DNA of 64,000 bases. Source: Pseudomonas sp. MPC6 (GTDB lineage: Bacteria; Pseudomonadota; Gammaproteobacteria; Pseudomonadales; Pseudomonadaceae). The DNA lies in the NCBI RefSeq assembly GCF_006094435.1, contig NZ_CP034783.1:4057001-4121000 (forward strand), in the 5' to 3' direction. Shown in pieces: positions 1 to 8,800 of the stretch. The position numbers and the translations under genes are program-made. The notes under the pieces were generated by a model. That model saw only the letters and a program-made list of their open reading frames with translations. It did no database searches and was not told where the DNA came from. Position 1 is the first letter of the stretch. Each line of letters begins with the position of its first letter.

Positions 1-843
1 GGAAGCCGGACCAATCGGCGTGTTCAGCATGTCTTCGGCATAGGACGGCGACTTGAACGCCAGGTGTTCGCCAAACCCGGTAATGAAGGCCGGACGCTTG
101 CGGGACCGTGCCGCCACTTCCTTGTTGGTAATGATCATCGCGGCGCCACCGGCCACCGGCATGACGATTTCCAGGATGTGCAACGGGTCGGCGACCATTT
201 TGCTGGCCAGGACCTGTTCGATGGTCAACGGCTGGCCGTAGAACATCGCCTGCGGATTGGCCAGGGCGTTGGTGCGCTGGTCGACGGCGATCTTGGCCAT
301 CGCCCGCTGGTCGTAGTCGTACTGTGCGGCATAACGCTGGGCGATCATCGCGTAGCCGGTGTTCTGGCCCATGTGCCCGTAAGGCAGGTCGAACTCGGCT
401 TCGGGCGCGCCAAATGCCGTGCTGTGTCCACCAAAACGCATGGACCGGGCCATCCAGCCGGCATCCTCGTCGGGGCCCAAGGGCGCCATGCGTGCCGGAA
501 TGACGCACAGTACGGCCTGGCACAGCCCCAGTTCGATGGCCGCGGCGGCGCGCCAGACCATGCCCACCGACGTGCAGCCGCCCAGGTCGACCACTTCGGC
601 GAAGTTCAGGCGCAGGCCCAGGTACTCGGCGGCCATCGCCGGCACGAACACCGAGGCTTCATGAAAATGCGGGCCGTTGATTACCAGCCCATCGAGGTCC
701 GAAGCCTTGAGCCCGGCATCGCGCAAGGCCTGGGCCGCCAGGTCGGCGACTTGCTCAAGGTGAAACATCTTGGGCGCGGTCGCGTATTTTTCCGGTTTGT
801 ATTGTGCGGTGCCAACAATGGCCGCATGCCCTTTGAGCCCCAT
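1..843 (-). CDS. thiolase-fold protein, SCP-x/Ltp2-like (C-terminus cut by window edge)
   Basis: An open frame runs from ATG at 843 to the left edge without a stop, giving 281 visible residues. It begins MGLKGHAAIVGTAQYKPEK, the typical N-terminus of SCP-x/lipid-transfer thiolases. The nucleophile-loop region reads VDLGGCTSVGM, so a Cys is present. It resembles the thiolase-fold aldolase encoded at 19502-20680 and is a paralogue of it. Family members either cleave 3-ketoacyl-CoA or retro-aldol-cleave steroid side-chain hydroxyacyl-CoA. It is the last visible gene of the minus-strand series downstream of the DUF1302, metallo-hydrolase, acyl-CoA synthetase and OYE genes. A hairpin lies between it and the DUF1302 gene. 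The conserved C-terminal His/Cys motifs are outside the window, so thiolase and aldolase cannot be separated here. Confidence 0.85.
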   Translation of the reverse strand, partial: MGLKGHAAIVGTAQYKPEKYATAPKMFHLEQVADLAAQALRDAGLKASDLDGLVINGPHFHEASVFVPAMAAEYLGLRLNFAEVVDLGGCTSVGMVWRAAAAIELGLCQAVLCVIPARMAPLGPDEDAGWMARSMRFGGHSTAFGAPEAEFDLPYGHMGQNTGYAMIAQRYAAQYDYDQRAMAKIAVDQRTNALANPQAMFYGQPLTIEQVLASKMVADPLHILEIVMPVAGGAAMIITNKEVAARSRKRPAFITGFGEHLAFKSPSYAEDMLNTPIGPAS

Positions 844-893
844 AGTGCCTCCATGCCGAAGCGTTACGCTACGGCGATTTCCAGGTGTAATTG

Positions 894-925
894 AAGGTCC
901 GGGCACGTCAGGCGACCCGGACCTT
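894..925 (-). terminator. stable hairpin between DUF1302 and thiolase genes
   Basis: AAGGTCCGGG (894-903) and CCCGGACCTT (916-925) are perfect 10-bp arms around a 12-nt loop, directly after the DUF1302 stop on the minus strand. There is no long U-tract, so it may be a weak terminator or an mRNA-stabilising stem rather than a full stop before the thiolase gene. Confidence 0.5.
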
Positions 926-935
926 GCGAAGTCGA

Positions 936-2603
936 TCAGAAGGTGTATTTCGCCGAGAACGTGGCGTAGTCGCGGTCAGCGAACGGACGGTTGACCGGGT
1001 CCGCTTCGCCCAGGTAGCTGATGTACTTCAAGCCGAGTTCAAGATTGCCCAGGTACTTGAAGGTGGTGCCGGCGCTCAGGCGTCGGTCGCCTCGCACCCC
1101 GGAGATGCTGCCGGACATGGGGGTAGAGCCGCTGAACACGTTGGAGAAACTGAAGGGCACTTCCAGATCCCAGCCTTGGAAAACCCCCGGATAACTGAAC
1201 GATGCGCCCACGGTGTAGGCACTGGACGACTTGGTGCGGAAACTGCTGCCGGTGTTGTAAGTATAGTCATCGGAAGGTGCCACTAGAGGTGCCAGGGAAG
1301 GCAACAGGTTCACGCCTTGCAGGTTGGGCGCCGCCGAAGTGGATTCAACGCTGTCGACCTGCACACGGATGATTTCGGCAGTCAGGGTGGTCTGGCTGGC
1401 CCAGGGGCGGTTCCCCAGGATCCGGAGCGCCGATAGCTGCATTTGCTGGCCCTTGCCCTTGGACGGCACCGCGCCAAGGCCGGTATTGACCATCACTGGC
1501 GCACCGTCGCGGTACGACCATTCGGCGCCGACCTGGGTGTCGCCGATCTTGGTCGAGGCGGCGATGCCGGTCAGCTTGATGTCTTCAAAGTACTTGATCC
1601 GGTAACCATTGCTGACGAAGGCGTTGAGGCCACCGCCCACCGGCAGCGGGTCGTAGCCGACCAGAGCGGTGGCCGGGTTTTTGTCGTGGTAGTTGACGTG
1701 GAACAATGACAGCTCGATGGCCGGTACCGGGCGGTAGCGCACCTGCACGCCCCACTGGCCGCTATCGCGCGGTTCGTCGGTGCCGCGGTAAGCGATCTTC
1801 TGGCCGTTGGCGTAGATGAACTCGCGACCGGGGCCAACCACGTCACTGCTCGACAGGTAGCTACCCACCGGCGGCAGTTCGGTGCCCTTCCATTCGTATT
1901 GCACGTATGCACCGAACGTCAGCTGGGGGTTCAGTCGGAACGAGCCGGAGAACTGGCCCACCGGCAGGAGTATTTCCTTGACCTCGACACCCGGCTGGGA
2001 CGCTTTTACCGCGTCAGACGGGTTTTGTACGCCATTCACACCCGGGTAGAACAAACTTTCGCCCCAGGATTCGATATGCCGCCCGGCCTTGACGTCCAGC
2101 ATGGTGTCGTTGTCAAAGCGCCAGCCGCTGAACACATAGGCATCCAGCAGTTTGCTACGCCCGCCGCTGTAGTAACGGGTATCACTGGTGAACTCGTCAT
2201 TGCTGCCGGTTTTGTTCACGGTGGCGGGCGAGTCGTTATCGTTCCCGCTGTGGTAGACGTCGTCGTAGAAGGTACTGCCGCGCACCACGGCGCCATAGTT
2301 GTCCTTGCGCAGGATTATTTCGCCCAGCGCGCCCACACGGTTGGTGGTCAGGCTGCCACTGTCGAAGTTGCGGTTGGCATCGTCGGCGTTGACCGTCAGC
2401 AAGCGATCGCTCTGGCTGCCGGTGCGCACACCGATGCCATAGCTGGTGGTCACCGACCAGTCCATGGTCAAACCGTTGTCGAATTCGATCGTATCGCCGG
2501 CCCATACCGGCGTGGTCACCAGCGCAATCGCCGCCGCCAGGCTGCTGACCTGAAATGCGCTCGAAACCATGACCTTAGCGTTATTTTTGTTGTTGTTGAT
2601 CAC
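936..2603 (-). CDS. DUF1302 family outer-membrane protein
   Basis: 555-aa secreted protein. The start is taken as GTG at 2603 because AGGAG lies 7 nt upstream; a TTG seven codons further up has no ribosome site. Residues about 10-35 are a hydrophobic signal peptide ending TTPVWA-GD. The mature part has alternating aromatic/hydrophilic strands (for example YVQYEWKG, VQVRYRPVPAIELSLF) and ends in a terminal Phe (TFSAKYTF), as in outer-membrane beta-barrels. DUF1302 proteins usually occur with DUF1329 proteins in hydrophobic-substrate catabolic clusters; here the DUF1329 partner is at 12509-13891. Likely role: outer-membrane passage or binding of the lipid-like substrate. This is inference from context, as the family has no firm biochemical function. 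Confidence 0.85.
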   Translation of the reverse strand: MINNNKNNAKVMVSSAFQVSSLAAAIALVTTPVWAGDTIEFDNGLTMDWSVTTSYGIGVRTGSQSDRLLTVNADDANRNFDSGSLTTNRVGALGEIILRKDNYGAVVRGSTFYDDVYHSGNDNDSPATVNKTGSNDEFTSDTRYYSGGRSKLLDAYVFSGWRFDNDTMLDVKAGRHIESWGESLFYPGVNGVQNPSDAVKASQPGVEVKEILLPVGQFSGSFRLNPQLTFGAYVQYEWKGTELPPVGSYLSSSDVVGPGREFIYANGQKIAYRGTDEPRDSGQWGVQVRYRPVPAIELSLFHVNYHDKNPATALVGYDPLPVGGGLNAFVSNGYRIKYFEDIKLTGIAASTKIGDTQVGAEWSYRDGAPVMVNTGLGAVPSKGKGQQMQLSALRILGNRPWASQTTLTAEIIRVQVDSVESTSAAPNLQGVNLLPSLAPLVAPSDDYTYNTGSSFRTKSSSAYTVGASFSYPGVFQGWDLEVPFSFSNVFSGSTPMSGSISGVRGDRRLSAGTTFKYLGNLELGLKYISYLGEADPVNRPFADRDYATFSAKYTF

Positions 2604-2670
2604 ACTGATTCTCCTCAAGGGCAACCGGTTGGCTGCCTGGAATGTTCAACACTGCTGTCGTGCCATCCGC

Positions 2671-3756
2671 TCAAAACACGTTGAGCGGTGTAACCGGGCA
2701 CGCTCCCCTTACAGCACGCCGGTAGCGAAAACACCCCCGGTCCTCTTCCCGCGCAAGCGACCCTTCGGCCACCAGATAGTTGGCATGGGCCAACGTTTCG
2801 CCCAGCGCCATCAGTTCGTCGAAACGACCCGACAACCTGGGAAACAACACGGCCATCAGTTCGAGCACGGTGCGCGGCTCGTCACAGTTGGCCAGCATCT
2901 GCGCCAGGTGCCCGCGGTGATGGGCGTCCAGCTGATCCAGGCGTTCATGCAAATTGAAAAACGGCCGCTCGTGCGCCGGCAGCACCAGCACGCTGTCGGG
3001 CACGCTGCGCAAATGCTCGATGGAATCGAGCCAGTCGCCCAGCGGGTTGGCCAACGGCTCCGTGGCATGTACGCCGACGGTGGAGGTGATGCGTGGCAAC
3101 ACCTGGTCGCCGGAGATCAGCAAGCCGTCATCGGCGGCATACAGACAGGCATGCTCCGGCGAGTGACCGCGGCCGATGACCACCTGCCAGGTGCGGCCAC
3201 CGATATTCAGGAGGCTGCCCTCGCGCAAACGGCGGTAATGGTTCAGCGGCGCAGGCAGAAAATGGGCATTGCTCATCACCGCGAACATCTCGGTGCTTTG
3301 CTCGTCAGCCACGCCGGCCTTGCGGTAGAAGTCGAGGAAGTCCCAGCCCGGTGGTTGACCGGCGGGAAACTTGAGGTGCAGCGCCTGGAACTCGCTGGCG
3401 GTCATGTACACCGGGCATTGAAAACGCTCCGAAAGCCAGGCGGCCACCCCGGCGTGGTCGGAGTGAAAATGGGTGCAGACCACTGCCAGCACCGGCAGGC
3501 CAGCACACACATCCTTCAGCACCCGGTCCCAGACTTCGCGGGTCTGCTCGGTGTTCATGCCGGTGTCTACCACCACCCAACCGTCGGTGTGACGCAGCAG
3601 GTAGAGGTTGATGTGGTCCAGGCGAAACGGCAGCGGCATACGCAACCACCAGACGCCTGGCGCCACTTCGCGCACCTGCCCGGAATCAGGCGCCTGAGGC
3701 CATGGATACCGCAGGCCGCCGCGCAGTTCGTGACCGTTGTCGTCGAGATCAGCCAT
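2671..3756 (-). CDS. metallo-beta-lactamase-fold hydrolase
   Basis: 361-aa cytoplasmic protein without signal peptide. The metal motif THFHSDHAG (HxHxDH) is near residue 115. It is followed by GHSPEHA (third His region), SGDQVLP (bridging Asp) and a C-terminal LPAHERPF (last metal His), giving a complete glyoxalase-II-like site. A C-terminal helical extension after about residue 250 is shared by MBL proteins found in acyl-CoA catabolic clusters, which often hydrolyse acyl-CoA or other thioesters. Its start overlaps the end of the acyl-CoA synthetase gene by 8 bp, so the two are translationally coupled. A CoA-thioesterase or lactonase role in the same pathway is plausible; the substrate is unknown. 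Confidence 0.85.
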   Translation of the reverse strand: MADLDDNGHELRGGLRYPWPQAPDSGQVREVAPGVWWLRMPLPFRLDHINLYLLRHTDGWVVVDTGMNTEQTREVWDRVLKDVCAGLPVLAVVCTHFHSDHAGVAAWLSERFQCPVYMTASEFQALHLKFPAGQPPGWDFLDFYRKAGVADEQSTEMFAVMSNAHFLPAPLNHYRRLREGSLLNIGGRTWQVVIGRGHSPEHACLYAADDGLLISGDQVLPRITSTVGVHATEPLANPLGDWLDSIEHLRSVPDSVLVLPAHERPFFNLHERLDQLDAHHRGHLAQMLANCDEPRTVLELMAVLFPRLSGRFDELMALGETLAHANYLVAEGSLAREEDRGCFRYRRAVRGACPVTPLNVF

Positions 3757-5602
3757 GGTCGGCCACCGCGAAAGGCGTCAGGCCGGCCCGCGTCAGGGCC
3801 TCTACCGAATAGGGCACATAGGTGCGGGCTTGCTCGTCGCGGATGAACAGCGGATCGTTGCAACGGGTCGGGCAGTAGCCCTGGCGCTGCAGATCGACCT
3901 TGCGCAGCTTGAAGCTGGCCGTCAGGTCCGCCGACTGGGTGACTCGCACGAACAGCGGGGCTGCATAGCGCGGCAAGCGCGTTTCGGTCAGGCGGTACAG
4001 GGCGTCCGGATCGAACGCCTGGCCCTCCTGCATCAGCACTGCGGCCATGCCGGCGCGGCCTTCATGGCCAGGCACCTGGACGCCATAGACGTTGATCAGC
4101 TCCAGGCCCGACAGATCGCTCAGGGCGTCCGCCACTTCCAGGGTCGACACGTTCTCGCTCTTCCAGCGATAGGTATCGCCGATGCGGTCGACGAAGTAGC
4201 AGTAACCGTCGGCGTCCTCGCGCAGCAAGTCGCCGGAGCTCCAGTAGGCATCGCCCTCGCGAAACACATTGCGGCGAATCTTGCTTTCGGTAGCCTCGCT
4301 TGAGGTGTAGCCCTCGAAACGTCCGCCACCGATCTCCGGGTGATCGACGATAAAGCCCATGGCCTCGCCAATCTCACCCACTTTGCAAACTTGATAGAAA
4401 CCGTTTTCGTCCCGTGGATGGCAGTCGTTTTCGATGTCGTAACGCACCAGCCGCAGGTTGGTTTTGCTCCAGTCGGGTACCCGGCCGCAGGAACCGAAAT
4501 AGTTGTCGACGTTGATCACCGTGGTATTGGCCTCGGTGGCGCCCCAACCCTCGAACACCTGGATCGGACCGAAGCGCTCCAGCCAGCGCTGCCAGGAGTC
4601 CGGCGACAGACCGGCACCGAGCATGCAACGCAGACTGTGCTCGCGCTCACCCGTTTGCACCGGCTGATTGAGCAGGTAGCGGCAGATCTCACCGATATAC
4701 TGGAAGATGCTGATCTGATGACGCGCGACGTCCTTCCAGAACTCTCGCACGCTGAACTTGCGGCGCACCACAATGGCAGCACCCACCCGCAGCGCGGTGG
4801 AGGTCACCGACGTGGCAGCAGCACCGTGGTACAGCGGCAGACAGCAATAGAACACATCCTCGCAAGTGGCTTGCAGAGTGGTTTCCATCACATCGCCCGA
4901 GGACATCCAGCGCATGTGGCTGTAGCGCGCCGCCTTGGGCAAGCCCGTAGTGCCCGAGGTGAAGATCAGCAGGGTCGGGGCTTGCGCTTCGATGTGCGCG
5001 CGGATATCGCGGGGAAACGGCGTGCACGGGGCTTTCTCCAGGCGCGCATCGAAATGCCCGTCGACGCTCTTGGGCAGCGGTCCGGTCCAGGGATTTTCCG
5101 GGTCGCGTATCAGCCAGCACGGCAGGTCCGGAAACCCTTCGGTGGCCTGCACATTGGCCAGGCATTCTTCGCCTGTCACCAACGCCTTGGCTTCGGTGGT
5201 TTGCAACGCATGCAGCAGCGCGCGACCGCTGACCTGAGTGTTGATGAATGCCACCACCACCCCGAGCTTGACCAGGCCGAACCAGGTGCAGAAAAACGCC
5301 GGGCGGTTCTCCATGGCCAGGGCGCAGACATCGCCGGCGCGCAGACCATTGGCATAGAACGTGTGAGCCATCTGATTGGCCCGCGCATCGACCTCGAAGT
5401 AGCTCAGGGTCTGCTCGCCATAGATCAGAAACGTGCGCTCGCCCTGCTCAGCCACCCGTTGCTCCAGACGGTCAGCCAAGGTGTAGAGGTCTTTCGGCTT
5501 GATCTGCCCGGCGGCGATCGAACGCTGATCGAGCAGCGCCTGTGTCTGCTCCCGTGGTACCGGGTGGGCCGGCAGGACGTTGGGCAAGTCGTTCAGGTTC
5601 AT
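3749..5602 (-). CDS. long/very-long-chain acyl-CoA synthetase (FATP/FadD-type)
   Basis: 617-aa ANL-superfamily ligase that would activate a carboxylate to its CoA thioester through an acyl-adenylate. The P-loop FTSGTTGLPKAARYSH is near residue 205, GWGATE (A5) near 340, and the SSGDLL and DRIGDTYRWKSENVST (A7/A8) motifs near 460-490. The A8 wording DTYRWKGEN-like is characteristic of the FATP/very-long-chain branch used for sterol and bile-acid side chains. It sits in an operon with the upstream OYE gene (ATGA overlap at 5599-5602) and the downstream MBL gene. It probably activates the side-chain acid of the island's substrate; the exact substrate is inferred. Confidence 0.9.
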   Translation of the reverse strand: MNLNDLPNVLPAHPVPREQTQALLDQRSIAAGQIKPKDLYTLADRLEQRVAEQGERTFLIYGEQTLSYFEVDARANQMAHTFYANGLRAGDVCALAMENRPAFFCTWFGLVKLGVVVAFINTQVSGRALLHALQTTEAKALVTGEECLANVQATEGFPDLPCWLIRDPENPWTGPLPKSVDGHFDARLEKAPCTPFPRDIRAHIEAQAPTLLIFTSGTTGLPKAARYSHMRWMSSGDVMETTLQATCEDVFYCCLPLYHGAAATSVTSTALRVGAAIVVRRKFSVREFWKDVARHQISIFQYIGEICRYLLNQPVQTGEREHSLRCMLGAGLSPDSWQRWLERFGPIQVFEGWGATEANTTVINVDNYFGSCGRVPDWSKTNLRLVRYDIENDCHPRDENGFYQVCKVGEIGEAMGFIVDHPEIGGGRFEGYTSSEATESKIRRNVFREGDAYWSSGDLLREDADGYCYFVDRIGDTYRWKSENVSTLEVADALSDLSGLELINVYGVQVPGHEGRAGMAAVLMQEGQAFDPDALYRLTETRLPRYAAPLFVRVTQSADLTASFKLRKVDLQRQGYCPTRCNDPLFIRDEQARTYVPYSVEALTRAGLTPFAVADHG

Positions 5603-6684
5603 TGCGCCACCTCCTGGGCATCGGCTTGATAGGCGGGGTAATCCGAGTAACCAGCCGAGCCCGGCGTATAAAGCGTCTTGCGGTCGAAGCGAGTCAGCGG
5701 CAGGCCACGCTTCAAGCGTTCCACCAGATCGGGGTTGGCAATAAAGTGACGAGCGAACGACACGGCAGCCCCCTCGCCCGACGCGAGAGCGGCACTGGCC
5801 GAAGGACCGTCGAAACCATCGTTGAGAATCAACGCATGAGGGCTGTGTTGACGCGCCAGGGCGAAGGCGTTGAGGTCTGCCAGTGGCGAGCGCATGATGT
5901 GCAGGTAAGCCAGGCCCAACGGCGCCACGGCCTCACACAAGGCGGCCGCGGTGGCAGCCGGATCCTGGTCGTCGATGTCGTTGTAGGGATTACCGGGGCA
6001 CAGGCGAAAGCCGACGCGTCCGGCGCCAATCGCGCTGGCCATGGCCTCGATCACTTCCTTGGCAAAACGCACCCGCCCGGTCACATCGCCGCCGTAGGCA
6101 TCGTTGCGTTGATTGCTGCCGGAGGCCATGAATTGCATTGGCAGGTAACCGCTGGTGCAGTGCAGCTCGACACCGTCGAAGCCTGCCAGGCGCGCATTCA
6201 ATGCGGCCTGGCGATAGTCTTCGATGACCTCGTCAATACCCTGCAGGGTCAGCGCCTGTGGTTCGTCGGTATCGACCAGGCCCGCGGCGTCACTGAACAC
6301 CTGGGTCCGCGCACGCAGCGCCGAAGGTGCCACCGTCGCGGCGCCTGCCGGTTTGTTGTGCTGGGTGGCGGCGCGGCCGACGTGCATCAGTTGCAGGACG
6401 ATGCATCCGCCCTCGGCATGCACGGCCTCGGTGACCCGCTGCCAGCCGGTGATCTGCTCGCTGCTGTAGATCGCCGGGGTGCGGCAATAGCCCAGGCCGC
6501 TGGCGGACGGCGCGGTGCCCTCGGCCACGATCAACCCGGCACTGGCACGCTGACGGTAGTACTCGACCATCTCGCTACCGGGTACTGCATCGGCAAGGGC
6601 GCGGCTGCGGGTCATGGGCGCCATGACAATGCGGTTGGCCAGTTGCAGCTCGCCCAGGGTGACCGGCTCGAACAAGACGCTCAT
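5599..6684 (-). CDS. Old Yellow Enzyme family NADH:flavin oxidoreductase with altered active site
   Basis: 361-aa TIM-barrel FMN oxidoreductase, normally reducing activated C=C bonds of enones or enoates. It starts MSVLFEPVTLGELQLANRI, typical of NemA/PETNR/morphinone-reductase relatives, and has MAPMTRSRA, a QLMHVGR (FMN contact) segment and YGG near residue 200. The substrate-binding pair, normally H-x-x-[HN] before GY (as in ELHSAHGY), reads ELHCTSGY here: the first His is kept but the second position is Ser. The following NxRTDxYGG reads NQRNDAYGG. It is the first gene of the operon 6684-1. A dyad operator lies about 115 bp upstream. The altered pair suggests a changed substrate or mechanism, for example a steroid enone or dienoyl-CoA. 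Confidence 0.9.
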   Translation of the reverse strand: MSVLFEPVTLGELQLANRIVMAPMTRSRALADAVPGSEMVEYYRQRASAGLIVAEGTAPSASGLGYCRTPAIYSSEQITGWQRVTEAVHAEGGCIVLQLMHVGRAATQHNKPAGAATVAPSALRARTQVFSDAAGLVDTDEPQALTLQGIDEVIEDYRQAALNARLAGFDGVELHCTSGYLPMQFMASGSNQRNDAYGGDVTGRVRFAKEVIEAMASAIGAGRVGFRLCPGNPYNDIDDQDPAATAAALCEAVAPLGLAYLHIMRSPLADLNAFALARQHSPHALILNDGFDGPSASAALASGEGAAVSFARHFIANPDLVERLKRGLPLTRFDRKTLYTPGSAGYSDYPAYQADAQEVAQ

Positions 6685-6799
6685 TTCAATTCCTCAGCTT
6701 TTTTGTTTTCAGGCTGTCGGATCGCTTGCCGCAGCTTGGGCAAGCACTGACACGCCAGCGAATATGGGCTGAATGATTGACGTTGGACGCGAGCGAAAC

Positions 6800-6816
6800 A
6801 TCGTCCGACAAGACTA
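6800..6816 (-). promoter_or_regulatory. putative operator A, TAGTC-N6-GACGAT
   Basis: Reads TAGTCTTGTCGGACGAT towards the OYE operon, in the OYE/MFS divergent intergenic region. One of eight similar sites between 6.8 and 33.4 kb; the half-sites GTC and GAC with exact 6-nt spacing are invariant. Confidence 0.6.
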
Positions 6817-6892
6817 GGTTCGCTATCGACAAGGCGATCCCGATACCGCATCGTTTGTACGCACGTAGGAGACCAGCCGGGGACGACAAAGA

Positions 6893-6909
6893 TGGTCTGA
6901 ACGGACGAT
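6893..6909 (+). promoter_or_regulatory. putative operator B upstream of MFS gene
   Basis: TGGTCTGAACGGACGAT. The last AT begins an ATG at 6908 that opens the longest MFS frame, but this ATG lacks a ribosome site. The GTG at 6971, exactly 62 nt past the operator, has GGGAG 8 nt before it. Sites at 24103 and 33428 have the same arrangement. Confidence 0.6.
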
Positions 6910-6970
6910 GAAAAAAAACCGTGACGAGCCGAACATCGCGGCAACTAGAACAAAACCGGGAGCACCCGCA

Positions 6971-8296
6971 GTGAACCAATCCCCCGTGACATGGCGAACG
7001 CATTACGCGCTGTTCGTGCTCGCCAGCATCTATGTGTTCAACTACATCGACCGCCAGTTGATGGCGATCCTGATCGAGCCGGTGAAGCTCGAATTCGGCA
7101 TTTCCGATACCGGCATCGGCTTGCTGTCGGGGGTGACCTTCGCCGTGTTCTACACCGTGTTCGGCTTCCCGCTGGGGCGCCTGTCGGACCGCATCGGGCG
7201 CAAGCCAGTGATTGCCTTCAGCTGCATCGCCTGGAGCCTGATGACCATGCTCTGCGGCATGGCCGGCAACTTTTTGACCCTGGTGCTGGCGCGAGTCGGC
7301 GTGGCGGTTGGCGAGGCCGGCGGCACGGCGCCGTCGGTGGCCATGGTCTCGGATTTGTACCCGGCGAACCGCCGTTCCACTGCCCTGTCGGTGCTGATGC
7401 TCGGTTCCAGCCTGGGGGCGATAGTTGGCCTGGGCCTGGGCGGCTGGATTGCCCAGCACCACGGCTGGCGCTACGCCTTCTTGCTGATAGGCGCACCCGG
7501 CATCTTCCTTGGCCTGCTACTGCTGCTGACCGTGCGGACGCCCAAGCGCGCAGTGCCGCTGGGCAACGTCGCGGCGCCACAGGATGGCTGGCTCAAGACT
7601 CTGGTCGAGCTGTTTCGCATGCCCTCGTTCCTGTGCCTGGTACTCACCGGCGGTTCGGCGGCGATTGCCGGCTACGCCATCGGCACCTGGAGCCCGAGCT
7701 TCCTGATCCGTTCCCACGGCCTCAACCTGCAAGAGGCCGGATTTCTGGTGGGCGTAGTGGGCGGCATCGGGTCGACTATCGGCACCCTGGTATGCGGCAT
7801 GCTCACCGACCGCATGGCGCGGCGTGATGTCGGCTGGCAAATCGGTGTGCCGTTGCTGGGTACGCTGATCAGCATTCCCTTCGCCCTGGCGTACTTCCTC
7901 TGGCCCCAGGGCACGGCGTTCCATATCGGCAGCATCGCCGTGCCGCAAGCGTTCCTGTTCTACAGCGCCTTCGGTTTCTTCGGGGTGTGGTGGGCAACGC
8001 CGTGCCTGAGCGCCATTACCCACCTGTTCCCATCCACGCGACTGGCCCAGGCCACGGCGATTTTCGTCATGTCCATGACCCTGCTGGGTGTCGGTGTCGG
8101 GCCGCTGTTCGTAGGCATGCTCAGTGACTTCTTCGTGCCGACCCTGGGCAGTGAATCCCTGCGCTATGCCCTGGCTTCGTCGGTGTCAATGCTGGTGCTG
8201 GCCAGCGTATTCCTGACCCTGGCGCTGCCGCGTTACCGCCAACACATGAAGAGCCCCGCCCCGCGGTCCTCACCGAACCAGGCCGTGACTGCCTGA
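6971..8296 (+). CDS. MFS transporter (spinster-like/aromatic-acid-type)
   Basis: 441-aa inner-membrane protein with about 12 hydrophobic segments. Early motifs are NYIDRQLMAILIEPVK (TM1) and a cytoplasmic loop 2-3 signature GFPLGRLSDRIGRKP, the MFS A-motif. I prefer the GTG at 6971 (GGGAG, 8-nt spacing) over the in-frame ATG at 6908, which lies inside an operator dyad and would add a polar 21-residue tail. It resembles the second MFS protein at 34486-35820, including the NYIDRQ/DNFVGRQ TM1 and the DxGIGL[IL]SGxxFA segment. It diverges from the OYE operon under neighbouring operators, so it probably imports the island substrate or exports an intermediate. Substrate not determinable. Confidence 0.9.
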   Translation: MNQSPVTWRTHYALFVLASIYVFNYIDRQLMAILIEPVKLEFGISDTGIGLLSGVTFAVFYTVFGFPLGRLSDRIGRKPVIAFSCIAWSLMTMLCGMAGNFLTLVLARVGVAVGEAGGTAPSVAMVSDLYPANRRSTALSVLMLGSSLGAIVGLGLGGWIAQHHGWRYAFLLIGAPGIFLGLLLLLTVRTPKRAVPLGNVAAPQDGWLKTLVELFRMPSFLCLVLTGGSAAIAGYAIGTWSPSFLIRSHGLNLQEAGFLVGVVGGIGSTIGTLVCGMLTDRMARRDVGWQIGVPLLGTLISIPFALAYFLWPQGTAFHIGSIAVPQAFLFYSAFGFFGVWWATPCLSAITHLFPSTRLAQATAIFVMSMTLLGVGVGPLFVGMLSDFFVPTLGSESLRYALASSVSMLVLASVFLTLALPRYRQHMKSPAPRSSPNQAVTA

Positions 8297-8317
8297 CCCT
8301 CCTCCCCATACCACCGC

Positions 8318-8353
8318 GCCGCTGGAAACCTGTCAGGTTCCAGCGGCTTTTTT
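8318..8353 (+). terminator. intrinsic terminator after MFS gene
   Basis: GCCGCTGGAA and TTCCAGCGGC form the outer stem, with CCTG/CAGG continuing it inward, followed by a T-run at 8348-8353. It lies 22 bp after the MFS stop. The next gene begins at 8366, so that gene is read only by read-through or its own promoter. Confidence 0.85.
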
Positions 8354-8365
8354 ATGAGGATCACC

Positions 8366-8800
8366 ATGAGTACCAGCGCCGTACAGATCAGCAACCTGCT
8401 CTACCGTTACGCCGAATGCCTGGACAGCGGCCAACTGGTCGAGGCCGCCGAGCTGTTTCGTCATGCCCGCATCAAGGTGCAAAGCCAGGGCGACTTCCTT
8501 GATCACACCGCCCTGCTGGACATCTGGCAACGACGAATCAAGCTCTACCCCTGCGGCACGCCCCGCACCCGACACGTCATCAGCAACCCCATCATCGACA
8601 TCGACGAAGCCGCAGGAACCGCGACGGTTCGCTCCTGCTACACCGTGCTTCAGGCCACCGACACCCTGCCCCTGCAACCCATCGCCGCCGGGCGTTACCT
8701 CGACGAGTTCGAGCATGCCGACGGGGTGTGGCGGTTCAGCTTTCGTGATTATTCGCAGCTGGAAATGATGGGGGACCTGACGGGGCATTTGTTGATGTAG
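8366..8800 (+). CDS. SnoaL-like (NTF2-fold) small protein
   Basis: 144 aa. Start at ATG 8366, chosen because GAGGA lies 5-6 nt upstream; an in-frame ATG at 8354 would add four residues. The pattern is that of SnoaL_4/aromatic-dioxygenase-beta-like cone-fold proteins: an N-terminal helix QISNLLYRYAECLDSG, then AAELFRHARI, a conserved RHVISNPIIDID strand, and a C-terminal DGVWRFSFRDYSQLEM strand. In steroid clusters such proteins act as isomerases, hydratases or accessory subunits. No catalytic residue assignment can be made from the sequence. It follows the MFS gene after a terminator, within the catabolic island, on the plus strand. Confidence 0.75.
   Translation: MSTSAVQISNLLYRYAECLDSGQLVEAAELFRHARIKVQSQGDFLDHTALLDIWQRRIKLYPCGTPRTRHVISNPIIDIDEAAGTATVRSCYTVLQATDTLPLQPIAAGRYLDEFEHADGVWRFSFRDYSQLEMMGDLTGHLLM

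Noticed and set aside
64..894. 276-aa plus-strand open frame
   Set aside because: Antisense to the thiolase-fold gene on the minus strand, which has clear family sequence; the plus frame has Arg/Gly/His-rich shadow composition.
6893..6970. Promoter -35/-10 elements inside the common 62-nt leaders
   Set aside because: The three leaders share no convincing sigma-70 hexamers at proper spacing, so no promoter boxes are called.
6686..7462. 258-aa minus-strand frame upstream of the OYE gene
   Set aside because: It is antisense to the MFS transporter and crosses the two operators; low-complexity Gln/His/Arg composition.
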